Of a stretch of 53,351 nt of DNA, positions 16,166 through 26,223 are shown piece by piece; the first letter of the stretch is position 1; the number at the start of each line of letters is the position of its first letter. Location: NCBI RefSeq assembly GCF_943913695.1, contig NZ_CALTZE010000005.1, positions 1 through 53,351 on the forward strand, given 5' to 3'. Source of the DNA: an uncultured Marmoricola sp. Its GTDB lineage: Bacteria; Actinomycetota; Actinomycetes; Propionibacteriales; Nocardioidaceae. The position numbers and the translations under genes are program-made. The notes under the pieces are model-generated. The model did no database searches. It saw nothing but the letters and a program-made list of their open reading frames with translations, and was not told the origin of the DNA.

Positions 16166-16245
16166 GGCGACAGCCTGACAGCACCCCGCGGCGTACGCCG
16201 CCTCGGCTCGCCCAGCGCCTCCTCACACGAGCCCCTGGTCGCCCC

Positions 16246-16968
16246 CTACTCGGGCAGCGGCTCCGTGGGCAGGTCGCCGAGGATGGCCAGGGCCGGGAGG
16301 TAGGCCGCCACGTCGCCGCGGGCGGCATAGGACGCGAGCTGCTCAGGCGTACGCCGCGAGCTCAGCGCCCGCGCCAGGTCGAACCCCGAGGCCTCGAGCA
16401 CGAGCCCGGGCTCGTGACCGGGCTCGTGACCAGGCTCGTGACCAGGCCCGTGACCGTGGCCGTGACCAGGCTGCGACGACCAGCGCCAGTCGGGCGCCAC
16501 GAGCTCGACGGGTGTCAGGTCGTCGCGCCCGTCGAGTCGTTGGGCCAGCCGCTGGGCCAGCCGGTCGCGCACGATCGCCAGGCCCGCGCTCTCGCGGGCG
16601 CCGGGCACTCCCAGCGCGCCGCGCAGGTCCTGCTCGTGGATCACGACGTCGTTGAGCGGCCGGGAGCCGTGCGCGGACATCCAGGTGAGCAGGTCGGGCA
16701 CGAGCGCGTCCCACTCCCCCAGCAGCTCCTCGGGCGATCGCGACGCCCGGGCGTCGACCTGCGCCTGCGTCCAGCCGGGGTCGTGGTCGTCGGGCTCGTC
16801 GCCCGCCAGCACGTCGGCGCCGAGCCCGACCATGTGGCGCACCAGGTCCAAGCAGGTCCAGTCGGGGCAGGCGGGCACGCGCCCTCCGAGCGCCTCGGAC
16901 GAGGCCTCGCGGACCAGCGCAACGACCCGGTGGCGCGAGCGCGACCACTCGGCGAGCGCGTCGCTCAC
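16246..16968 (-). CDS. Maleylpyruvate isomerase-like mycothiol-dependent protein
   Basis: The N terminus (WSRSRHRVVALVREA and VPACPDWTCLDLVRHMVGLG) matches the MDMPI/DinB-like four-helix family, with a metal-type His at 45 and another in VVIHEQDLRGALG (H111). Members use mycothiol or act as putative metal-dependent enzymes. Residues 167-188 are an inserted Gly/His/Pro/Glu repeat absent from typical members. The GTG start at 16966-16968 overlaps the PGPGW gene stop as GTGA. The substrate is not known. Confidence 0.82.
   Translation of the reverse strand: MSDALAEWSRSRHRVVALVREASSEALGGRVPACPDWTCLDLVRHMVGLGADVLAGDEPDDHDPGWTQAQVDARASRSPEELLGEWDALVPDLLTWMSAHGSRPLNDVVIHEQDLRGALGVPGARESAGLAIVRDRLAQRLAQRLDGRDDLTPVELVAPDWRWSSQPGHGHGHGPGHEPGHEPGHEPGLVLEASGFDLARALSSRRTPEQLASYAARGDVAAYLPALAILGDLPTEPLPE
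16405..16470 (-). repeat. In-frame 12-bp repeats encoding a Gly-His tract
   Basis: Units close to GGGCTCGTGACC repeat with a 12-bp period inside the MDMPI-like gene. They encode GHEP and GHGH/GHGP units (residues 167-188). The tract has six histidines in about 20 residues and may bind divalent metal. The number of units is likely to vary by slippage. Confidence 0.7.
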
Positions 16969-17459
16969 GACTCGGCGCGCTCCTCCTCGCGCTTGACCTC
17001 CTGCTCCTGCGCCTCCAGCCGGCGCCGGTGGTGGGAGAAGTCGCGGCCGCGCAGCTTGGCGTAGCTGTAGACGAGCAGCCCGAGCGCGACGAGACCGGAG
17101 AAGATCAGCGTGCCGGCGGTCCACCAGCCTCCCGGCAGCCACAGCGCGTCGGTGATCGGCCACCAGTCAGGCACCGGGGGCTGGCGGCCCCAGTAGATGC
17201 CGAGGCCGATCAGCCAGGCGCACCCCAGCAGCGAGACCAAGATCCGGGGCCACGACTTGACGCCGTCGGCCGCCCCCTGCAGCGCCCAGAGCTTGACGCG
17301 CTCGAGGCGTCGCTCGGCCCACTCGTACTGCGTGGCGAGCACGATCATGGCCCCCAAGATGATGAACGTGCCGGGGCCAGGCAGAGGTAAGGCAGCGATG
17401 CCCACCACGAGCAGCGTCCACCCCAGCACCTTGAGCCCCACCTGCTTGGCCGCCTTCAC
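16965..17459 (-). CDS. PGPGW-family membrane protein (164 aa)
   Basis: The N-terminal helix and LPLPGPGTFIILGAMIVLA match the PGPGW family of actinobacterial membrane proteins, followed by the characteristic ERRLERVK. Further membrane helices lie near 70-88 and 112-132, and the C terminus is a charged, probably coiled tail (RRRLEAQEQEVKREEE). The GTG start has GGAG upstream. Function unknown. The stop overlaps the next gene as GTGA. Confidence 0.85.
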   Translation of the reverse strand: MKAAKQVGLKVLGWTLLVVGIAALPLPGPGTFIILGAMIVLATQYEWAERRLERVKLWALQGAADGVKSWPRILVSLLGCAWLIGLGIYWGRQPPVPDWWPITDALWLPGGWWTAGTLIFSGLVALGLLVYSYAKLRGRDFSHHRRRLEAQEQEVKREEERAES

Positions 17460-17568
17460 GGCTCCACCATACGAGGCCGCGCCGACAGTTCCATCGGTTT
17501 CGCCGGCCAGCCACGTGAGCGCGCGGTGAGCACCGGGTGAACAGCCACGACCCGCCGCTCAGTCCGGC

Positions 17569-18660
17569 TCAGTCCTCGTCGGCCAGCGCCTCGTCGTGGG
17601 TGCCGGGCCGCGGGGCCCACGGCAGCTCGCGCGAGGGGCGTACGACGATCAGCTCGTCGCCGCGCGCCAGCAGCGTCACCGTCGGGTCGAAGTAGCGGTA
17701 GACCTTCTCGTCGCGCACCACGGCGATCACCTGGTCGGGCAGCGACTGCGGCGCCTTGCCGACCTCGCTGACCAGCAGGTCGCGCTGGGCCACCTCGAGA
17801 CCGTCGCCGTAGGTGAGCAGGTCCTCCATGACGGCGCCGAGGTTGGGTGAGTACGACGCCAGCCCGAGCAGCCGGCCGACCGCCTCGGAGGAGGTGATCA
17901 CCGAGTCGGCGCCGCTCTGCCGCACCAGGGGTACGTTGTCCTGCTCGCGCACCGCCGCGACGATGTAGGCGTCGGGGTTGAGCTGGCGCACGGTGAGCGT
18001 GGCCAGCACCGTCGTGTCGTCGCGGTTGGCGGTGATGATCACCTGCTGGGCCAGGTCGACACGGGCCCGGCGCAGCACCTCCCGGCGGGTGGCGTCGCCG
18101 GTGACCACGGCGAGGCCGTCGGCGTGCGCCTCCTCCTGCCCGGTGCCGCTCGGGTCGACGACCACCACCGACTCCTTGGGCGTGCCGTTGCTGAGCAGGG
18201 TGTCGACCGCGCTGCGGCCCTTGGTGCCGTAGCCGATGACGACGACGTGCTGCTGCATGTGCTTCCTCCAGCGGGCGGTGCGGAACATCTCCCGGCCCTG
18301 CGTGGCCAGCACCTCCAGCGTGGTGCCGATCAGCAGCACCAGGAAGCCGATGCGCAGCGGGGTGATGACGAAGGCGTTGACCAGGCGGGCGGTCGGCTCG
18401 GCCGGCGCGATGTCGCCGTAGCCGGTGGTGCTGAGCGTGACCGTCGAGTAGTAGAGCGCGTCGATCAGCGTGACCTTGTTGTCGGGGTCGCTGTTGTCGA
18501 CGTAGCCGTCGCGGTCGACGTAGACGATCAGCACGGTGAGCAGCAGGATGCCGACGGCCAGCAGCAGCCGCATCGCCAGCTGCCACCACGGCGACCGCGT
18601 GGTGGCGGGGAGTCGGAGCAGCCCGAAGGCGCGAGGCTGGTCGGCCACGAGCCGAAGCAT
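17569..18660 (-). CDS. Potassium channel with cytoplasmic RCK/TrkA-N domain
   Basis: Two membrane helices (about 28-48 and 88-115) flank a pore helix and the K+ selectivity filter TTGYGD at residues 78-83. An RCK domain follows, beginning with VVVIGYGTKG at 138-148, and a TrkA-C-like region covers about 270-350. This is the MthK-type arrangement, in which the RCK ring gates the channel. No ribosome site is visible before the ATG at 18658-18660, so a leaderless transcript is possible. Confidence 0.93.
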   Translation of the reverse strand: MLRLVADQPRAFGLLRLPATTRSPWWQLAMRLLLAVGILLLTVLIVYVDRDGYVDNSDPDNKVTLIDALYYSTVTLSTTGYGDIAPAEPTARLVNAFVITPLRIGFLVLLIGTTLEVLATQGREMFRTARWRKHMQQHVVVIGYGTKGRSAVDTLLSNGTPKESVVVVDPSGTGQEEAHADGLAVVTGDATRREVLRRARVDLAQQVIITANRDDTTVLATLTVRQLNPDAYIVAAVREQDNVPLVRQSGADSVITSSEAVGRLLGLASYSPNLGAVMEDLLTYGDGLEVAQRDLLVSEVGKAPQSLPDQVIAVVRDEKVYRYFDPTVTLLARGDELIVVRPSRELPWAPRPGTHDEALADED

Positions 18661-18684
18661 CGCACGGGGGTGCGACGGGCGCGG

Positions 18685-18954
18685 TCAGCCCCGCCGCAGG
18701 GGTACGACGACGCCGCGTCGCTCGGGGGGAGGCTGCAGCACCCTGTCGACCGTGACGGGACCGTCGCTCCACCAGGTCAGCCCCACCCAGTCGCCCGGTC
18801 GCGGACGGGCACGCGGATCGGCCGCGATCCGCGCGAGCACCAGCCCGCCGAGGCTCGCGGTGACCCGCCCCCGGTCGGTCAGCACCTCGACGAGCCCGTC
18901 GCGGACCCGGAGCACGCAGCCCGCTGCGCCGCGTGCACGTGCGGCGGCGCTCAC
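18685..18954 (-). CDS. Stand-alone RsgA-like OB-fold protein (89 aa)
   Basis: The segment VEVLTDRGRVTASLGGLVLA, then PGDWVGLTW and DGPVTVDRVLQPP, resembles the N-terminal OB-fold domain of the ribosome-assembly GTPase RsgA, including its GDWV turn. No GTPase domain follows: the frame stops at 18685, just past the end of this domain. I took the GTG at 18952-18954; the start is uncertain because the ribosome site is weak. The protein could bind 16S rRNA or the 30S subunit without GTPase activity. The resemblance is from reading alone. Confidence 0.6.
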   Translation of the reverse strand: MSAAARARGAAGCVLRVRDGLVEVLTDRGRVTASLGGLVLARIAADPRARPRPGDWVGLTWWSDGPVTVDRVLQPPPERRGVVVPLRRG

Positions 18955-19027
18955 CGCAGGGCCGTCCCGGGGGTGGGGGTCATAGCGGTGAGCGTACGCC
19001 GCCGCGCCGGCGCCCGGCGCGGGGTTT

Positions 19028-20203
19028 TCAGGCGCCGCGAGCGGGCTCGGTGCGGCCCGGTGAGGGATTGGGCCGCGGGTCCGGGGTGAGCGTGGGAGGT
19101 GGGTCCTCCTCGTCCGCCGGGTCGGCTGGGGGCTCGTCCTCGGCCGACGCGGCGGCCGGCTCGGGAGGCGGCTCGGGGGACGTCTCGGAGGAAGTGGCAG
19201 GGGACGTCTCGGTCGGCGTCGAGCGCCACGGCAGCACCGTGTCGAGCGACATCCCGAGCGAGAGCCGCCGGGCCCGCTCGGCCCGCGCACTGGTCAGCTC
19301 CACCTGCGGCCACACCTGGTCGATGGCGGCGTTGAGCGCGGCCCCGATGAGCACGGTGATGGAGAGCAGGTAGAGCCACAGCAGCACCGCGATCGGCGCC
19401 GCGAGCGGTCCGTAGATCGACGTCGACTGCGCGGCGGTCTCGACCAGCACCAGCCGCAGCAGCGCCGAGCCGAAGACCCAGCACAGCATCGTGAAGACCG
19501 CGCCGGGCAGGTTGTAGCGCCAGCGGGTCCGCACCGGCACCGAGACGTGGTAGAGCAGCGCCAGGAAGACGGTGCCGAGCACCAGCACCGTCGGCCAGTA
19601 GAGCTGGTTGAGCACCTCGAGCTCCGGCGGCAGCCAGCGCGAGATCAGCGTCGGACCCGCCACCACGAGCGGGATGGTGACCACCCCGGTGAGCATGCCC
19701 AGGACGTAGAGGCCGAAGGAGAGCGCGCGGGTGGCGACGATGCCGCGCTGGCCGCCGAGTCCGTACATGATCGTGATGGTGTCGACAAAGACGTTGAGCG
19801 CCCGGGAGCCCGACCAGAGCGCGAGCACGAACCCGATCGAGATCACGTCGTAGCGACCGCCCGCCAGCACCTCGTCGAGCGTGGGCCGGATGATGCTGTC
19901 GACCGCGGGGGCCGTCAGCGCCTGGCTCGCGAGGTTGATGACCGTCTCGCGCACCTCGTCGATCTGGGTCTCGCTGAACTGTGCGAAGACATAGCCGATC
20001 GAGCCGGCCAGCGCGAAGATCAGCGGCGGCAGCGAGAGCACCGCGAAGAACGCCGCCTCGGCAGCCAGGCCCGTCACCCTGTTCTGCATGCAGGTGTGGG
20101 TCGTGGAGACCACCAGCCGCCACAGCGAGTGGCGCACGGTCACCCAGGAGAGCCCCCGCACCTGACGGCGTGGACTGCTCTCGGCCGTCCTCTCCCCGGG
20201 CAT
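19028..20203 (-). CDS. YihY/virulence factor BrkB family membrane protein
   Basis: The 391-residue protein has about six membrane helices and family hallmarks: RVTGLAAEAAFFAVLSLPPL near the start, LWSGSRALNVFVDTITIMYG in the middle, and APIAVLLWLYLLSITVLIGAALNAA near the end. Residues 310-391 form a disordered tail rich in Pro, Glu, Ser and Thr. The start at 20201-20203 lies 20 bp from the divergent aidB-like gene. The function of the family is not settled; it is not the RNase BN it was once called. Confidence 0.9.
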   Translation of the reverse strand: MPGERTAESSPRRQVRGLSWVTVRHSLWRLVVSTTHTCMQNRVTGLAAEAAFFAVLSLPPLIFALAGSIGYVFAQFSETQIDEVRETVINLASQALTAPAVDSIIRPTLDEVLAGGRYDVISIGFVLALWSGSRALNVFVDTITIMYGLGGQRGIVATRALSFGLYVLGMLTGVVTIPLVVAGPTLISRWLPPELEVLNQLYWPTVLVLGTVFLALLYHVSVPVRTRWRYNLPGAVFTMLCWVFGSALLRLVLVETAAQSTSIYGPLAAPIAVLLWLYLLSITVLIGAALNAAIDQVWPQVELTSARAERARRLSLGMSLDTVLPWRSTPTETSPATSSETSPEPPPEPAAASAEDEPPADPADEEDPPPTLTPDPRPNPSPGRTEPARGA

Positions 20204-20223
20204 GGCCACTACGGTAAGGCCCC

Positions 20224-21864
20224 ATGGACCGGCAGCCCGACGGCACACGCGCAGCGCGCAACCAGGCTCCGCCGCTGGTCGGCCACGACGTCGTGCGCAG
20301 CGACGTACCCCTCGTGGAGGGGGTGCTGCGGCACGGCTCGCAGGAGACGCTCGACTCCCTGGCCGAGCTGGGCACGCTGGCCGGCTCGGCGCAGGCGCGC
20401 GAGCACGGTGAGCTGGCCAACCGGCACCACCCGGAGCTGCGCACCTACGACCGCTACGGCAACCGTGTCGACGAGGTCGACTTCCACCCCTCGTGGCACT
20501 GGCTGATGGAGCACGGCGTCGGCTTCGGGCTGCAGGCCGCGCCGTGGGAGAGCGACGCGCCGCACGCGCACCTGCGCCGCGCCGCCGGCTTCATGGCGTG
20601 GTCGCATACCGACCCCGGCCACGGCTGCCCGCTGTCGATGACGTACGCCGCCGTACCCGCCCTGCGCGCCAACCCCGCGCTGGCGCAGGAGTGGGTGCCG
20701 CGGCTGGCGGCCACGGCGTACGACCCTGGCCTGCGGCCGGCCGCCGAGAAGGCGGGTGCGCTCGCCGGCATGGGGATGACCGAGAAGCAGGGCGGCTCCG
20801 ACGTGCGCGCCAACCTCACCGAGGCGCGCCCGACCGCGACCGATGGCGACTACACCCTGCACGGGCACAAATGGTTCACCTCCGCACCGATGAACGACGT
20901 CTTCCTGGTGCTCGCCCAGGCGCCCGGCGGGCTGAGCTGCTTCCTGGTGCCGCGGGTGCTGCCCGACGGCGAGCGCAACCGGCTCGACGTCGTACGCCTC
21001 AAGGACAAGCTGGGCAACCGCTCCAACGCCTCCTCCGAGCTGGAGCTGGACGGCACCTGGGGCCGGCTGCTCGGCGAGGAGGGGCGCGGCGTGCGCACCA
21101 TCATCGAGATGGTGGCGGCGACGCGGCTCGACTGCGTGCTCGGCTCCACGGCGTTGATGCGGCGGGCGCTCAACGAGGCCGCCTGGCACGTCGCCCACCG
21201 GTCGGCCTTCGGCGGTCCGCTCGCCGACAAGCCGCTGATGCGCAACGTCATCGCCGACCTCGCGGTGGAGTCCGAGGCCGCCACCACCCTGGCGCTGCGG
21301 CTCGCCACCGCCGTCGACTCCCGCGACGACGCGCACGAGGCGGCGCTGCGCCGCATCGCCCTGCCGCTCGCGAAGTTCTGGGTGTGCAAGCGCACCCCGA
21401 TGATGGTCGCCGAGGCCCTGGAGTGCCTCGGCGGCAACGGCTACGTCGAGGAGAGCGGCCTGCCCCTGCTCTTCCGCGAGTCGCCGCTCAACTCCATCTG
21501 GGAGGGCTCGGGCAACGTCAACGCGCTCGACGTGCTGCGTGCCCTGACCCGCGAGCCCGAGGTGCTCGACGCCTGGCTCGCCGAGGTCGGACTCGCCGCC
21601 GGCGCCGACCCCCGCCTCGACCGCGCGCTCGAGTCGGTGCTCACGATGCTGGGCGACACCGCCACCCTCGAGCAGTCGGCCCGCCGCCTCGCCGGCCAGA
21701 TGGCCGCCGTCCTCCAGGCCTCCCTGCTCGTCCGCTTCGCCCCCGCCGAGGTCGCCGACGCCTTCTGCGCCACCCGCCTCGGCGGCGACTACAACGGCAC
21801 CCTCGGCACCCTGCCCCCCGGCACCGACCTCCCCTTCCTGCTCGCCCGCGCCACGCCCGCCTGA
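20224..21864 (+). CDS. aidB: AidB-like acyl-CoA dehydrogenase
   Basis: The 546-residue protein matches the length and pattern of E. coli AidB (541 residues), a flavoprotein of the alkylation response. Conserved pieces include MGMTEKQGGSDVRANLTEA, the FAD-binding WFTSAPMNDVFLVLAQ, VRTIIEMVAATRLDCVLG and the C-terminal LLFRESPLNSIWEGSGNV. AidB binds DNA and is thought to protect it from alkylating agents. The ATG at 20224 is divergent from the BrkB gene. No ada or alkA gene is nearby, so the stress link rests on family only. Confidence 0.9.
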   Translation: MDRQPDGTRAARNQAPPLVGHDVVRSDVPLVEGVLRHGSQETLDSLAELGTLAGSAQAREHGELANRHHPELRTYDRYGNRVDEVDFHPSWHWLMEHGVGFGLQAAPWESDAPHAHLRRAAGFMAWSHTDPGHGCPLSMTYAAVPALRANPALAQEWVPRLAATAYDPGLRPAAEKAGALAGMGMTEKQGGSDVRANLTEARPTATDGDYTLHGHKWFTSAPMNDVFLVLAQAPGGLSCFLVPRVLPDGERNRLDVVRLKDKLGNRSNASSELELDGTWGRLLGEEGRGVRTIIEMVAATRLDCVLGSTALMRRALNEAAWHVAHRSAFGGPLADKPLMRNVIADLAVESEAATTLALRLATAVDSRDDAHEAALRRIALPLAKFWVCKRTPMMVAEALECLGGNGYVEESGLPLLFRESPLNSIWEGSGNVNALDVLRALTREPEVLDAWLAEVGLAAGADPRLDRALESVLTMLGDTATLEQSARRLAGQMAAVLQASLLVRFAPAEVADAFCATRLGGDYNGTLGTLPPGTDLPFLLARATPA

Positions 21865-21912
21865 GGCCCCGTACGCCGTACTCGCCCCGCGCGGCGTGTG
21901 GTGCGCGTCCCC

Positions 21913-22004
21913 GATGCGTAAACGCGCGGACCTAAGTCCGCCCGGACGCCACCCGCCCCGCCTGGCCACACCGGCGTACGCCGACTTTGGTCCGCGCGTT
22001 TACG
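21913..22004. repeat. 92-bp intergenic palindrome, copy A
   Basis: The left arm (21917-21938) and right arm (21983-22004) pair over 22 bases with one mismatch, around a 44-base loop. The left side starts GATGCGTAAACGCGCGGACC. The loop holds CCACCCGCCCCGCCTG and the small palindrome GGCGTACGCC. A second copy with the same arm and loop lengths lies at 22980-23071. It lies between aidB and the AbiEi/DUF559 gene. Confidence 0.9.
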
Positions 22005-22067
22005 TACGCCGGGGTGGCCTGTGGATTGCCGTTCGACGGAAGGCTCCGGCCGGGTCAGGGTGGCCGG

Positions 22068-22940
22068 GTGCCCGACGTCGCCCGGTTCCTCCGGCAGCGA
22101 GGTGGCTTCGCCACCCGCGCCGAGATCGTGGGTGCGACGAGCAGGGCCGAGTTCGACACCGCAGTCAGGCGAGGCGTCGTCATGTGGGTGTCGCGCGGAC
22201 GCTACGCGCTGCCGCAGCTGGACCTCGACGTCATGACGGCCCACGGCATGCGCGGGGTGCTCAGTCACGAGAGTGCAGCTCTGTGGCACGGCTGGGAGCT
22301 GCGCCTCCTGCCCGAAGTCACGCACCTGACGGTGCCGAAGCGCCGACGCGTCGCGCCGGGACCCAAGGTCGCCCTCCACCGGGCCGACCTGCGGCCCGAC
22401 GACGTCGTCGGGCACATCTGCACCTCGCCCTACCGCACGCTGCTCGACTGCCTGCGCGCGCTGCCGCCCGACGACGCGCTCGCCGTCGCCGACTCCGCGC
22501 TGCGCCACGGCCTCCCACGATCGGTGCTGGACCAGATCGCCCGCACCGTGCGCGGCCCCCGACGGCCGGCCGTGCTCCGCGCCGTACGCCATGCGGACGC
22601 CCGGGCCGCCAACCCGTTCGAGTCGGCGCTGCGATCGATCGCCTTGCAGGTGGAGGGGCTCGAGGTGCAACCCCAGCTGACCCTGCACGGGTCACGACAG
22701 GTGGCACGCCCCGATCTCGTCGATCTCGCGTTGCGGGTGGTAATCGAGGCCGACTCCTTCGGCTGGCACGGCGACCGCGCCGCGCTGAGGCGTGACGCGC
22801 GGCGCTACAACCACTTCACCGCCGACGGCTGGCTCGTCCTCCGCTTCACGTGGGAGGACGTCATGTACGACCGCGACTACGTGCTCGACGTGCTGCGCGC
22901 CGTCGTCGCGATGCGGAAGCGCCTCCTCGACATCGCCTGA
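22068..22940 (+). CDS. AbiEi-like / DUF559 endonuclease-fold protein (290 aa)
   Basis: The N terminus (VARFLRQRGGFATRAEIVGA, then a winged-helix-like stretch and VSRGRYALP) matches AbiEi-type antitoxin domains. The C terminus (VVIEADSFGWHGDRAALRRD, then RYNHFTADGWLVLRFTWEDV) matches the DUF559/Vsr-like nuclease fold, with acidic E and D and a Trp-His pair. This two-domain family is common in actinobacteria and its role is not established. I chose the GTG at 22068 (AGGG upstream) over an earlier ATG at 21987 that would lie inside the palindrome. No AbiEii nucleotidyltransferase toxin is adjacent. Copies of a 92-bp palindrome flank the gene. Confidence 0.82.
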   Translation: MPDVARFLRQRGGFATRAEIVGATSRAEFDTAVRRGVVMWVSRGRYALPQLDLDVMTAHGMRGVLSHESAALWHGWELRLLPEVTHLTVPKRRRVAPGPKVALHRADLRPDDVVGHICTSPYRTLLDCLRALPPDDALAVADSALRHGLPRSVLDQIARTVRGPRRPAVLRAVRHADARAANPFESALRSIALQVEGLEVQPQLTLHGSRQVARPDLVDLALRVVIEADSFGWHGDRAALRRDARRYNHFTADGWLVLRFTWEDVMYDRDYVLDVLRAVVAMRKRLLDIA

Positions 22941-22979
22941 CGCGCCGCCGCGCTGAGCGGCGGGTCGCCGTACGCCCCG

Positions 22980-23075
22980 GATGCGTAAACGCGCGGACCC
23001 AAGTCCACCCACACCCCACCCGCCCCGCCTGAGCACACCGGCGTACGCCGACTTGGGTCCGCGCGTTTACGCATC
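22980..23075. repeat. Intergenic palindrome, copy B (perfect 26-bp arms)
   Basis: The arms at 22980-23005 and 23050-23075 are perfectly complementary over 26 bases, starting GATGCGTAAACGCGCGGACC, with a 44-base loop. Loop sequence and length match copy A at 21913-22004, including CACACCGGCGTACGCCGACTT. It lies between the convergent ends of the DUF559 gene and pgm, where it could end transcription from both sides. Confidence 0.93.
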
Positions 23076-23118
23076 AGAGCACGCGCAAGAGGGCGCGCGG
23101 AGGGCCAGCGCCGGCGCC

Positions 23119-24761
<1,643 letters not shown>

Positions 24762-24765
<4 letters not shown>

Positions 24766-26018
24766 GAGTCGACCCGCTGACCCTTGGCGAGCACGGTCAG
24801 GCCGTCCTCGACGACGAAGCCGCGGGCGCGGTCGGCCTCCGGGTCGACGCCGATCTCGGCGCCGGGCGGGACCACGACGTTCTTGTCGAGGATCGCGTTG
24901 TGCACCACCGCACCCGCGCCCACGCGGACCCCGTTGAGGAGCACCGAGCCGGTCACCGAGGCGCCGCTGTCGACGCGCACGGACGGCGAGAGCACCGACT
25001 CCCGTACGGCGCCCCCGGTCACCACGACGCCCGGGGAGAGGATCGAGTTGAAGGCCGTCACAGGCGCCATGCCGTCGCCCTCGACGAGCTTGGCCGGCGG
25101 CTGCGGGCCGTAGGTCGTGTAGATCGGCCACTGCTGGTTGTAGAGGTTGAAGACCGGCAGGTGGGCGACGAGGTCCATGTGGGCGGCGTAGTAGGAGCCC
25201 ATGGTCCCCACGTCGCGCCAGTAGCCGCGGTCGCGCTCGTTGGAGCCCGGCACGTCGTTGTCCTTGTAGTCGTAGACCGCCGCCTCGCCGCGCTCGACGA
25301 AGGCCGGCACGATGTCGCCGCCCATGTCGTGCTTGCTGTCGAGGTCGGCGTCACGGGTCACCGCGTCGCGCAGCGCGTCGGCGGTGAAGACGTAGTTGCC
25401 CATCGAGGCGAGCACCTCGTCGGGGCTGTCGGGCAGGCCCTCGGGGTCGGTCGGCTTCTCCAGGAAGGCCCGGATGCGGCCCTTGTCCTGCGGGTCGACG
25501 TCGATCACGCCGAACTGGTCGGCGAGCGAGCGGGGCTGGCGGATCGCGGCGACGGTCGCGGCCGCCCCGGACTCGACGTGCGCGGCGACCATCTGGCCGA
25601 AGTCCATGCGGTAGACGTGGTCGGCCCCGACGACCACCACGATGTCGGGCCGCTCGTCGTTGAGCAGGTTCAGCGACTGGTAGATCGCGTCGGCGCTGCC
25701 GAGGTACCACCGCTTGCCGACCCGCTGCTGCGCCGGCACCGGCGTGACGTAGTTGCCCAGCAGCGTCGACATCCGCCACGTGGTGGTGATGTGGCGGTCG
25801 AGGCTGTGCGACTTGTACTGGGTCAGCACCACGACCTGCAGGAAGCCCGAGTTGACGACGTTGGACAGCGCGAAGTCGACGAGCCGGTAGATGCCGCCGA
25901 AGGGCACGGCGGGTTTGGCGCGGTCGGCGGTGAGCGGCATCAGCCGCTTGCCCTCGCCACCGGCGAGCACGATCGCGAGCACCTTGAGGCGGCCGAGCCG
26001 CTGGGGCATGACGCTCAT
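24762..26018 (-). CDS. glgC: Glucose-1-phosphate adenylyltransferase
   Basis: The 418-residue enzyme makes ADP-glucose from ATP and glucose 1-phosphate. It starts with the nucleotide-binding signature AIVLAGGEGKRLMPLT, followed by KPAVPFGGIYRLVDFALSN and, further on, the catalytic region VVGADHVYRMD. The C-terminal part is the left-handed beta-helix (repeats such as SVTGSVLLNGVRVGAGAVVH). It is divergent from the GT4 gene at 26224, as glgC and glgM are in mycobacteria. ADP-glucose would feed GlgM and glycogen synthesis. Confidence 0.96.
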
Positions 26019-26085
26019 GGGTCGACCCTAGGGGTGACCCACGTCACGGCGCGAGCCACGGCTCGGGGCGGCGCCGAGGTCTCGT

Positions 26086-26180
26086 GCACGAGGCCACACA
26101 GTTCGACGTACGGCGGTCGCAAATGCCCGATCCGCCGGGGACGAACCGGGCGCCCGACCGCGAACTGTGTCCCTTCGTGC
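26086..26180. repeat. Long palindrome between glgC and glgM
   Basis: The arms GCACGAGGCCACACAGTTCG (26086-26105) and CGAACTGTGTCCCTTCGTGC (26161-26180) pair over 20 bases with two mismatches and one G-T wobble. The inner 10 bases are perfect. The 55-base loop has its own short palindrome CGGGCGCCCG. Position between two divergent starts suggests control of both genes, but the size resembles the other large intergenic palindromes in this window. Confidence 0.8.
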
Positions 26181-26223
26181 CGGACGAGGGCGTCGCCACT
26201 CGCGCAGCGGTAGGTTGCGGCGC

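Noticed and set aside
22068..22940. Type IV AbiE toxin-antitoxin system
   Set aside because: Only the AbiEi-like part is present; no AbiEii nucleotidyltransferase gene is adjacent on either side.
21913..23075. Short proteins starting MRKRAD and ending GPRVY read from the palindromes
   Set aside because: Both strands of both copies give the same kind of peptide because of palindromic symmetry, so the similarity does not imply coding.
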